Shown here in pieces: positions 48,301 to 58,093 of a stretch of DNA of 64,000 nt. The notes below the pieces were generated by a model. That model was given only the letters and a program-made list of their open reading frames with translations. It was not told the origin of the DNA and ran no database searches. Position 1 is the first letter of the stretch, and each line of letters starts with the position of its first letter. This DNA is from Mangifera indica (taxonomy: Eukaryota > Streptophyta > Magnoliopsida > Sapindales > Anacardiaceae). The stretch is from contig NC_058137.1 of the NCBI RefSeq assembly GCF_011075055.1, positions 4,206,771-4,270,770 of the forward strand. Direction: 5' to 3'. The position numbers and the translations under genes were made by a program.

Positions 48301-50952
48301 TTAATTTTTGGATTTTCTAGACAATCATATCTTTTCTGTTTATTCTTTACTTTTATCTTTAAATTACAGGATGTTGCTGTGAAAATTCTCATGGAACAAG
48401 ACTTTCATGGAGAACGCTTTCGGGAATTTTTGAGGGAGGTAAGTAATGGGTAATTGTGTTTAAAGCGGAACAATCTATATTACTCGATGTCCTTGATTCA
48501 ATTTCTTTTTCTTATTATTTTTTTTTTAAGGTTACAATAATGAAGCGCTTACGGCATCCAAATATTGTTCTTTATATGGGTGCGGTCACTCAGCCCCCAA
48601 ACTTAGCCATAGTGACAGAATATTTATCAAGGTTTCATAATTTCTTCCTAGAAATCTCCCTATCCCGTAAAAAAACACATGAAAATAATTGTTTTTCCTT
48701 GTTATTCATTTCTGTACATTTTTGTTACTATTTGGAGTTAATCCATTAAAGAGTTAACATGGTTGCTTCAAAATTGCAGAGGCAGCTTGTATAGGCTTTT
48801 ACATAAACCTGGTGCTCGAGAGGTGTTGGATGAGAGGCGCCGTTTGAATATGGCGTATGATGTGGTATGTTTTGAAGAAGTGTAAAAATTTTTCTCTTTG
48901 CTCTTTAAATATATCATCTTTCACTTTTTATTTGTATTGTCATCATAAGAGTGTTATCTAATATTTTAGGCCATAACTTTGAGCTGAACAACTGTTGTTT
49001 GGTACAGGCAAAGGGAATGAATTATCTTCATCGGCGTAATCCTCCTATTGTTCATAGGGACTTGAAATCTCCAAATCTTTTGGTTGACAAGAAGTATACT
49101 GTGAAGGTAAGGTTGAGAATTTCTCGTTACCAGTTTACTGTTAAATGATCAATAAATTGATAAACCTAATTGTACTGCACGCTTTTTTAGTCCGCTTCAT
49201 GTGTATATTTTGTTGAGCAAGGCTGTACTAACTTCCATGTTTTTGAACTAGACAGATCATTGATTTTCATATATGTTATCACATCAGTTATTTCTTGCAA
49301 TAATGTCACCTTTTGTTTCTCTTAATTGTTGGGCTGCTTTAACGATTATAGATTCCAATGAATGGAGCTCATCATGTTTGGTGTAATTGACTGTGTTCTT
49401 TGTATGATATCTTATATACACAATGCATAATTATTCTATTTGATTTATTGAAATTTTTGGATCTATATTGGAACCATTTGCTGCAAATTTGAGCAAGGGG
49501 AAAATTATTTCTACCATAATTTCGTTTAAGAACAAATGTTCTCTTTTTAGTACTTTCTTTGCTTCACTTTATTTTTATTCTTTTCAAGTGTTTTATTTTT
49601 TTAATCCAACTGGCATCTCTGGCTGAGGGACATGCACTGTGTAGGCATGTGTGTTTCCTAGCTTCTAAGTCTTCTTTCCTTTGTTCTATTGTTAACTAAA
49701 TGACCATTCATCTTTCTCATATTGCCTGGTATGTTCATATAGGTTTGTGATTTTGGACTTTCCCGTTTGAAGGCAAACACTTTTCTGTCTTCAAAATCTG
49801 CAGCAGGGACTGTAAGTTCTGTTTAGCATAAGAGCATCATTATCCCTGGCCTTTTATTTTAGGGTGATATAAGATTTGTTTATTGCATTTTAATCTATTC
49901 CTTTTTATCGCATTAGCCTGAGTGGATGGCACCAGAAGTTCTCCGTGATGAGCCATCAAATGAGAAGTCTGACATATACAGCTTTGGTGTAATACTGTGG
50001 GAGCTCGCTACATTGCAGCAGCCCTGGGGCAACTTAAATCCAGCACAGGTTTGTTTCTTTAATCTTTTGCCTTAAATGAAAATTTCAAATTATAAAACTT
50101 TGATTGATGGAAATTCAATATTCAAAACAAATAATTGTGTTTATGTATTAGAAATTGCATCTTATTGTTATCAAGTAGTTTGAAATAATAAAACATACCA
50201 ATTAGTCAAATGATTCTGGAATTCATCATTCAGACCATGTGTTCTTGTGTACATATCAATGAAAAGTAGTTGGCTGGACATGGGCCACAGAATGCATGCA
50301 GAACTACACCTCATGTAATATGTTCTTTTCTCTTGATTTAGTAGTTGCTGATGGTTAACATTGTTGGTGTATGTTGTACACACTTTTCTTGTGCAAATCA
50401 TTAGTGTAATGCAATTATGTAATTTCCTACTCACTCACTGAGGGCTGTGACTGTGTTTCCACATATATAGCGTTAATGTTTTCTTTTTCTTCTTTCTGTT
50501 TGGTTTATTCTGGTCAATTAAGATTTTCTTTTGCACTATCTGGATAGAAATCTGTACTCTGTGAAGTACTTCATAGCGTAACCCCTGCTTTTGGGAAATT
50601 TTGTTATGAGACTTAACATATGTTGCCTTGTAGGTTGTAGCGGCTGTTGGTTTTAAGGGGAAGAGGCTTGAGATTCCACTTGATTTAAATCCTCAAGTAG
50701 CTTCAATAATTGAGGCTTGCTGGGTTAGGTGAGTCTGTAATTCCTTAAAATTTTTGAGTTACGGTCACTTGTTTACTCGGCCCTCTGTGCTTTCTCCTTC
50801 TCATCAATACAAATGCTTGTGGTGCTGGTTGCAGTGAGCCTCGGAAACGTCCTTCCTTCTCTTTCATCATGGAATTGTTAAGGCCCTTGATCAAACCTCT
50901 TACGCCTCAGCCGGGAGGCCCAGGTCGTGCAGACATGCAATTGCTTACTTGA
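37706..50952 (+). CDS. CTR1: CTR1, Raf-like Ser/Thr kinase repressing ethylene signalling
   Basis: CTR1 binds ethylene receptors at the ER and phosphorylates EIN2 to keep the pathway off without ethylene. Exons: 37706-38278, 41154-41455, 41535-41679, 41955-42058, 43453-43661, 47042-47482, 47643-47683, 48370-48438, 48531-48631, 48780-48864, 49008-49106, 49743-49811, 49917-50048, 50634-50728, 50835-50952. They join to 2583 bases, 860 residues (Arabidopsis 821). The N-terminus [15 protein letters not shown] is diagnostic, then [15 protein letters not shown] and [20 protein letters not shown]. The EDR1-type domain begins at HRFW (about 190), with the Cys-rich GCKYC box at about 357. The kinase domain from about 575 has the Gly loop GAGSFG (590-595), VAVK (Lys about 610), HRDLKSPN (Asp about 708), DFG (726-728) and PEWMAPE. 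All catalytic residues are intact. The introns at 38279-41153 and 43662-47041 are swollen by transposons. Confidence 0.97.
39318..39353. repeat. (TA)n microsatellite in CTR1 intron 1
   Basis: An uninterrupted TA run of about 18 units. Confidence 0.9.
40213..40353 (+). repeat. TRIM 5' LTR
   Basis: 141 bp, begins TGTTAGGATCCCAAGTG and ends CGTATCA. Contains the TCCCACATTGGAAAGTA motif. Confidence 0.88.
40501..40641 (+). repeat. TRIM 3' LTR
   Basis: 141 bp, nearly identical to the 5' copy. Differences include GGGCAA/GAGCAA, GTGGGG/GTGAGG, TTGGAC/TTGGGC, AGTTAG/AGCTAG and GTTCGT/GTTTGT. Confidence 0.88.
43930..44187. mobile_element. hAT-type non-autonomous element in CTR1 intron 5, 258 bp
   Basis: The left end TAGGGTTGGATTCGAGCCGA and the right end CGGTTCGAATCCAGCCCTA are near-perfect inverses. 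The flanking 8-mers are poorly matched (GGATTTTT and GATATTTT). It contains CAAAACGACGTCGTTTTTAA. Confidence 0.78.
44311..44562. mobile_element. hAT-type non-autonomous element in CTR1 intron 5, 252 bp
   Basis: The ends TAGGGCTGGATCCGAGC and GGCTCGAATCCAGCCCTA are inverses. The 8 bp target duplication GTTTCAAG is perfect (44303-44310 and 44563-44570). The interior has two copies of the 16 bp palindrome AAAACGACGTCGTTTT and a run of GAGCCGAG/CTCGGCTC units. It appears to be the youngest family member in the window and defines its ends. Confidence 0.9.
44640..45340 (-). pseudogene. Decayed Ty3-gypsy gag in CTR1 intron 5, antisense
   Basis: On the minus strand, a [14 protein letters not shown] piece (near 45050) is followed by [14 protein letters not shown] (near 45000). 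Further down, [20 protein letters not shown] and then [15 protein letters not shown] (about 44800-44700) match the plant gypsy gag pattern (LQGW..., EGxAxxWxQ, FINGLKxEIRLEV). Several stops break it. No LTRs or pol were seen. Confidence 0.7.
45341..47041. other. Remainder of CTR1 intron 5
   Basis: The first part (to about 46050) is C-rich for this window and may be further retroelement leader. The rest is ordinary AT-rich intron. No independent gene was recognised. Confidence 0.4.
48196..48222. repeat. (AC)n microsatellite in a CTR1 intron
   Basis: An AC run followed by GAGAG, in the intron 47684-48369. Confidence 0.9.
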
Positions 50953-52546
50953 GTAACGCCGAAGAGTTGTTATTCATGCACATAATACATCATTTTTTTC
51001 TTTTAGGTTTCTATGCCCAGTAGCAAGACACTGTTTAGGTAGTCCGAGGTGCGCCTTCTAAATTCCTTTTCTTCTTTTCATTTTGATTGACGCAGACTGA
51101 TTTATGTTTAAATTTGTGTAGTCAAAATCTTGATAACTTGTTTATGTGATTTGTTGCAGAAATCATTGTTGTACATGTCTGTTCTCACGGCTGATTGGGC
51201 ATTCTGATTTTTGAAGAAAGTCAAGTAATTTCCAATGCCCTCTTTGCCTTCTTCCTACTTTTCTCACGACAAATATTATTATTTGCATTGATTTGTTTAA
51301 CTAGTACATTACTCCATGTCATTATGGAAAGTTGTATAATTCTGTCTCTCATGATTTTGTATGTAAAAATTGTAACTATAAAAATTAGTTAATGAGAAGC
51401 AGCTATACCGGTATCGCAGGACATTCACTTTGGCAATGCATTAAAATTTTGTTCACAATCATTTGGAATTTTCATCTTGTTATTAAATCAATAGGTTATT
51501 AAGTCTTAATTTTGTGTTATATACTCTAGCGTTTGTGTTAATCATTCACTATAACACTTTGTATTTCTCATTAATTGCATTAGAAAAGTCAAACTCTCTA
51601 ATTGCCATAAATTGTGTTGAACTTTCAAATCGATCTTAGTAGTTGCAAAAACCTAATTGAACCCTCTTTCTTAGGTCATTTGATCATTTCTAAACAAAAT
51701 CAGCTGAATAAGTTGTTAATGCATGATTCATCTAACTCTTTTTTAAGATAAAGATGGACGGAATCTCAAGATTTGACCAACTTTCATTTTTCAATTCTGC
51801 TGGTTGAGATGAAAAAAATGCTATTTCTGTCTAGTTCAACACAATTTCACCCAAGAACAAACTCTTCAAACAATTTGAACAAATTTAATTGCAACATCAT
51901 AATAAGTAGAAGACACGCCTGAATGGGTAAGCTGTGAAGATGAAGTGACTTTGTTTGAAAATGGAGTGAAATGGAGTGGCAGCTGCTGACAATAATTTTT
52001 ACTAAATAAAGTTTTGGTGCGGTGAATTTGATAAGTTTTTGTTTGAAAATAGAGAAGCGACGGAGAGACTGTTGATGACAAGTTTTTGTCAATAGGGTTT
52101 TGTTTGCAGTTATAACACTTTTTTGTTCGATGTAATATTTGAAATAGAAGAGTGATTCACGAGAGATTTAGTAAAAAATTTCATTTCCTAATTCAGGATT
52201 TTAACAGCCCCATTAATCACAATTTCTCTATTAATAAAGTTACATCAAAGTTTGAAGGTATTTGTAATTTTGGTAGGACAGTTTTGGTTTTATTATTTAT
52301 TATTTTTTATAAGTTTATTTTATTTCCCAAGTTACCGATGGAACACCAATACTTAAGTAATTTCTTTTATTATATCTATCAGTGATCTTGTTTATGAAGA
52401 TATGAAATGAAACATCTATCAAACACAAGTTGTACATATATCAAGAAAAAATGTCTAATTATGAAAATGAAGAAAAATAATACAAAAAATTTTTCCTACA
52501 AAAAGGAATTGAGACCATCTTTCAACTCATTTTCTTAAAAAGATAA

Positions 52547-52610
<64 letters not shown>

Positions 52611-53290
52611 GTATATAATTATATATAAAGTTAATAAATTAAATTTAAAGACTTGTATGTTGTCACATGTGAGAATTTATTTTTTAAAAAAAGTGTATAT
52701 TTAATATTTAGATATTTATTGAATGTTTTGCTTTTACAAATCAGTCATAATTTTTTAATGAAAAATAAAAAAGAATGAAATTTTATAATTTAAATGCAAT
52801 ATGAAAACATATTCCTCATTCAGAGTTTCAAGTGTTGAGGTAAGGATGAAGTGGTCAAAACCTGAGTGAAAAAGACAGAGGTCGCTGTTCCATATCTTGG
52901 AATTTTTAATTCCACTCTTGTAATTGGCTGCTACCTTACCTTCCTCCTTAAGTATTTGACCATTTTCATGGTTCAAATCCAAATCCACCTTTTCAACCTC
53001 TCAACAGTCTTCACAAATATTTAAACACAAAATTCAATAAATATCTTATGTGTATAATATTGTTTAATCTTTACAAAATAGGAACATAAACAGGAAAACC
53101 AGACCTGGTCCAGACAGGATCATCTCTGACAAAAAAATCTCAGACCGCGTGGTCCCCATCTGCCCCCTCAAGGACGGAAGCCATCCACAATTCAGTTTGA
53201 TTCCATTGCGTACCTGCCAGGAAACAACTCAACGATAAGTCGGTTCTTCTTCAACTTGTAACGATCGAACTCAACTCAGCACTTGCAAAA
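50953..53290. other. CTR1 3' UTR and the CTR1-HSFA3 intergenic region
   Basis: Transcript end is probably before 51500. A possible leader or tail intron boundary (CCGAG/GTGCGC) is seen at about 51050 but is unproven. A 51840-52130 patch is less AT-rich but has no recognised frame. The last few hundred bases should hold the HSFA3 promoter; I found no convincing heat-shock element of alternating GAA/TTC units. Confidence 0.45.
52546..52625. repeat. (TA)n microsatellite with GTA interruptions
   Basis: An 80 bp TA tract broken by three GTA steps. Confidence 0.9.
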
Positions 53291-53500
53291 ATGGCTCTTT
53301 TATACAGTGACATTCAGACTGTAGCCGTGGCCGAGGAAGATCATTCCTCGAACCTCCAACCCAACCGCCTTTCTTCAAGATTTTTTCTCTACAGTTTGTC
53401 GGTTAAACCTTCCTTAAACCCTTTTGTAATCTTCATTGTTTTCATTTACCGAACGAACCACTCTAATCTTAACTCATCAAGAATTAAAAACTTTCATTGA
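53291..53500 (+). promoter_or_regulatory. 69-codon upstream ORF before HSFA3
   Basis: Opens with ATG at 53291 in a good context (AAAAATGGC), begins MALLYSDIQTVAVAEEDH, and ends at TGA 53498-53500, four bases before the HSFA3 ATG. It is out of frame with HSFA3. Whether it is in the transcript depends on the start site. Confidence 0.5.
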
Positions 53501-53504
53501 TACC

Positions 53505-55869
53505 ATGCAGAAACAAGACCCAAAAGATCCCAAATCTCCACCAAAAACTTCACTCGGGGCTTCTTCATCTTCTTCGTCCTCTTCCTCTCAATCCCACCAC
53601 CCTGAAAAGACGCAGAGTTTAATGGGGTCTCAAGCCTTTTCCCCATTTTCCATGCCTTTCTCTGACTCGGAACCGTTTTCAGCGTTTCCTGCGACAGGCC
53701 CACTTGTTGATGTGGGGCTGCCTCAGCCTTTGGAGTGTTTACAGGGGAGCCCAATTCCGCCATTTTTGTCCAAGACTTTCGATCTTGTGGATGATATGTC
53801 TCTTGATCCGATCATTTCGTGGGGAGCTACGGGAGAGAGCTTTGTGGTTTGGGATCCTGTGGAGTTTGCCAGGGTGATTCTTCCAAGGAATTTCAAGCAC
53901 AACAATTTCTCAAGTTTTGTCAGGCAACTTAATACTTATGTGGGTATTTCGATAAAACAGCGTTAATTGGCTGTTGTCATTTGTATGTAAATGCTTCTCA
54001 TGTTCTTTCTTGTACATTTGTTTTCATTTTTTTGTTGTATTTGTTGGGTTTTGTTTTATACTCATGTTTATTTTTGTAATTGGATTTGATGTACTCACTG
54101 CGGCCAGTTGTTGTAGATTTAACTGAGGCTGATTTTTCTATATATCATCATGTGGAAATTGTAACATTTTTTACTTTGAAGGGGGATTATTGGTATCCTA
54201 ATTGTTGTAAAGAAATTTGTAATAGAGATGCTTGTGTAATTATTGGTTTGGAATGGTTTAGGAATTTTTGTCAAACAGGTGAAGTTATGTAATTTTGATG
54301 GATGTTGTGTTGAACTTATATCTAGAATTGCCATATTGCGTGCTGCTGTATTGTGAGCAGTATACATATTAGAGATGCCTAATCAAGTTACAGAAATAAT
54401 AAGGTGGATTTGTAAGAAACTCATGAAAGATATGTAGGTGTAACTTCATTCCTCTGACATCCATCTAAAGTATGATCTTTCTCTCAGGAGTTGACAGTTT
54501 CATCTTATGCAGGTAGAGTTAAGAATTCAGAATCAAGTCCGCAAATTTGTTATATTCCATGTTTGTTTAGCTTGCTATATATTAGAACATAACTATGTAA
54601 ACTGATAATTTGAAATTCTGGTTTTATGATACACAGATTATCTTAGTGGTGCAGTTCTGCTTCTTCTAGAACTGAAATCCGAGAGCTTCAAGTTTTTTGC
54701 TTTCCTTTGAACTTCATTACTATGCATATATTTCATACTAGCATCTTGGTTCGAAAACTTTCCCTAATTTTTGAATCACTTTTCAGGGGTTCCGCAAGAT
54801 TGACACTGACAAGTGGGAATTTGCGAATGAAGCTTTCCAGCGTGGGAAGAGGAATCTTTTGAAAAACATCCAAAGGCGGAAGGCGCCTCACCCCCAACAG
54901 ATTGGGAGCTATACCGGACCTTCTGCTGACACGTCTGGAATGAAAGATGATATAGAGAAACTGAGGAAGGAGAGGAGTATGTTAATGCAGGAAGTTGTAG
55001 AACTGCAGCAGCAACATCGAGGGACAGCTTCTCATGTTGAAGTAGTTAATCAGAGGCTTCAGGCAGCTGAGCAAAGACAGAGGCATATGGTTTCATTCTT
55101 AGCCAAGTTACTTCAGAACCCTGCATTCTTAGCCCGTCTTCGACGGAAGAAGGAACAAGGAAATATTGAATCTTCACGGTTGAGGAGGAAATTTGTCAGT
55201 CACCAGCCACATGGATTGAGTGAATCAGCTTCACCAATGGAGGGGCAAATTGTTAAGTACGGTCCTGATTGGAGAAACCTCAACATACCTTCTGTTGTCC
55301 CAGAAATGGATCCTTCTCATGCTGAGTATCCTCCTGATTATCTCTTAGAAGATGTGGTGGGGAGGGGATCAACCACAGAAAGTATGCCGTTTCACTTTGC
55401 TGTTTCAGAAGAGTTAGCGGCAGAGCAACAATTTACCAAAGCCCCAGAGCATTTGGGAGAAGAAACTTTAAGACTGGGAAGTGTGCATCCTAGTACTAGA
55501 GGAAAGAGTGTGATGAGCCCACAACAAGAAGTTTGCCCTGAGTATTTTCTCTCTTTCCCTGAGAATTTGGAGAAGAGAAAGAATACTCCGGAATTCTCAT
55601 CTTCTGGAATGGAAAGCATCATCAAACAGGAGGATATATGGAGCATGGGATTTGATGTCACTGCTGGTATGTCTAGTTCTAGCAATGAATTATTGGGCAA
55701 CCTTGCCGTTATCCCAGAGTTGGAAACGTCGAGCGGGTTATCTGATATCTGGGATTTTAATTTATTGCAAGAAGCACAACTTTCAGGCACTGATCTGTGG
55801 TCGGCTGATGAATTTGAGTATCTAGCTGGCCAGCAAAAAGATGATAGCCCCAAGGACATGGGTCTATAG
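53505..55869 (+). CDS. HSFA3: Class A heat-shock transcription factor, HSFA3-like
   Basis: Nuclear activator of heat-shock genes; in Arabidopsis HSFA3 acts downstream of DREB2A in heat and drought responses. Exons are 53505-53939 and 54787-55869, giving 505 residues. The intron splits NTY/GFRK in the DNA-binding domain, the standard HSF position. The domain runs from about 84 to 177 ([37 protein letters not shown]). The HR-A/B coiled coil (about 198-263) has the class A spacing. A basic RLRRKKE cluster follows as a likely NLS. The C-terminus has three Trp-centred acidic motifs ([28 protein letters not shown]) in place of typical AHA motifs, which points to HSFA3. The N-terminal extension is Ser-rich. 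The start is the first Met in frame with the DNA-binding domain that lies after the upstream ORF. Confidence 0.85.
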
Positions 55870-56352
55870 GCCTTCTTTTCCTTGGACACTTGCTGGCCTT
55901 CTAGATACTTTAGTTGATGAAGTCTATTATTGGACGATTTATTTATAATTATATTCAATGGAACTTCATCTTTCATTCATTATTCTATCACCATTTTTTT
56001 TCCATCTTTAAATTCCTAGTTGAAAGTTCTGTAGCATACCTTCAATCATTGTGGAGTTGTTTTCTCGCATTCAGTGGTTTTTCTTCTTATGTTATCATGT
56101 TGCCTTGGCTTGATTTTCCTTCTAACAGATACTTGTGAGCTATGTATGCTGCAGGTTTATCCACTGAGGCAAGCATCTCTCCATTGGATTCAACGGCTTA
56201 TTTTGAATTGTCCTTCCTGCAGCTGCAGTTTTGGTAAGACAGCTTGGTTTATTTATATTCTTTAATATGATTGACTCATTCTTGATATTGATATTTCTCC
56301 ACTCATACAATTGAGCTACGAATTTCAAAGAATCTAAGTATTTATCACAAAT

Positions 56353-56502
56353 TATGTGTATATAATTTTGGTGCATAATTTATATATACAGATAATATGT
56401 CGTCGTATGACTGGATGATTTTAAATAAAACATAAAATAACATCAAATCACACGATGACATATTATTTGTGTATAAAAAAATATGAATACATAACATTAT
56501 CC
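56353..56502. mobile_element. MITE copy downstream of HSFA3
   Basis: TACAGATAATATGTCGTCGTATGA pairs with TCACACGATGACATATTATTTGTGTATA around an ATAAAACATAAAATAA loop. Same general family as 1787-1913. Confidence 0.6.
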
Positions 56503-57512
56503 GGTCTTAAGAAAGCTAGGCAAGTAGTCATCCTTTCATATCTTTGACCTCTCTCTAGTGCATCATCTATTAAAAGATGTTGGGGTCGAGTGCATAATTT
56601 AAGATATTAGAATTAGAATTTAGAAATATTTGAGATTAGGATTTGACTTAGGAATTTATCAATTTATTAAATAAAAACTAGCTAGATTTAAATTGAACAA
56701 TTAATATTGTCAATTAAGGGTGGGGATCTAATTTCAATGTAGCATTGTATTCTGAGATGGAATATTACCAATAACTATTGGTGGAGTGCTAAAGATATTT
56801 TTTTTTTCTTGTATTGAAATCATAATTTTTAGTATTAAATACACAATTCAAAATTATTCCTTTACAATTAATTGAGACCAATCATACAATTGGAGTTCGT
56901 AATAATTGATATCTAGAAATGGCAATTCAACTCAAGTGAGATGATCGTCTTGTGAGAGAAAAAATTTGACACAGCAAGAAACATATGGATTAGTTTCAAG
57001 TTGGTTTTGATCCTCTAAAGTTGAGAACTAGAACTAGACTCGGAATTTGCCGCTGCCCTTATCATATATGGTAGGGTAAACCTTTTTTTTTTCTGTTTTA
57101 ATGGATGAGTGGGAAAATAAGCTTTTCAAATTTAAAGGGTAGACCGTTGTTTCATAAAATTTAAATGAAAAATAATCATTTGCCCAAACTTTATTATAAT
57201 GAATACATAATACAATATTGTTCCTTTTTAATCAACAAGCCCCATTCTACAATCCAGGTTCGCAACAAAAAATGAAAGCGTTATGGCACAAAACTTTCGC
57301 TCTCTGTAAGTCTGAATGTGTATGTGTATCAACTTTGTTTTCATGGTTATGCTATGTGCCCTAATGATTATCCTAAGCTCCTTAAGTTTAGGATGACTCA
57401 TTGTTGGTTGAATATTGGATACCAATTCACTCTCTCTGTTTAATCTATAACATAGAAATTTGAATGTGAATGAGTCAAATTCTTAACCTCCTATTTTCCA
57501 GAGGATATGAAG

Positions 57513-57568
57513 CTCAATTTCTTCATCTGGGTGTGACTGATGAAGAAATTGAGCATCAGTCACACCCA
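57513..57568. repeat. Two interleaved 15 bp inverted repeats
   Basis: A (57513-57527, CTCAATTTCTTCATC) pairs with 57539-57553. B (57528-57542, TGGGTGTGACTGATG) pairs with 57554-57568. Order is A-B-A'-B', with A' overlapping the last 4 bases of B. Both pairs are perfect. Near-identical CCAGAGrATATG sequences sit on each side. Confidence 0.9.
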
Positions 57569-58093
57569 GAGAATATGTCTATGCTCACTTCCAGTACCAG
57601 AAAATAATTTTTGAATCTTCAGTGCTAGTTTCAAAACTATAACAGCTAGTCCAAACTGTATATAATTAAGCTGTGACAAGAATTGAATTGCAAAATATTA
57701 CGGCATCAAGAGTTGGAAGATTGGAAAATAATTAACTTTTGTTCACCCAAATGCTCTCTACAATTACAGAATGCAACAAGTTGAGATCGACCTATAGGGA
57801 ACTGAAATGTGAGAACAATGAATTAAGAAAAGAATTGTGCAGTCCCACATCCATAGGAAGCAGCTTCAACAGCAAGAGATGATTCATCTTAATATTACCA
57901 ATCAGGAACTTGGAAACTGCTGTTTATGTTGCTCCTCAATAAATATATGAATAACTCAACAGACAAAAAGTCTATATTGTCCACCAATAATTAACGTTGT
58001 AATATTACCTCAACACATTTCGTGTGCAAGTGAAGATCTCATGCCTTTCTTATATCTACTTCAGTCTTTGACTTTGATCAAAATTGCATTGGC

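Larger units (their letters stand above)
55870..58093. other. HSFA3 3' region to RPF2 3' end
   Basis: No protein gene recognised. A possible 3' UTR exon at 56155-56233 is bounded by CTGCAG and GTAAGA. Convergent transcripts from HSFA3 and the RPF2-like gene may meet near 57000-58000. Confidence 0.4.

Noticed and set aside
48192..48392. Minus-strand frame ending in alternating Val-Cys
   Set aside because: Translation of an AC dinucleotide run in a CTR1 intron.
53436..53504. Longer HSFA3 start upstream of 53505
   Set aside because: The in-frame extension has no ATG before 53505 and no family similarity.
53940..53943. Splicing HSFA3 exon 1 after GTGG (donor GTATTT)
   Set aside because: It puts exon 2 out of frame; the donor right after TAT at 53939 gives the universal NTYGFRK reading.
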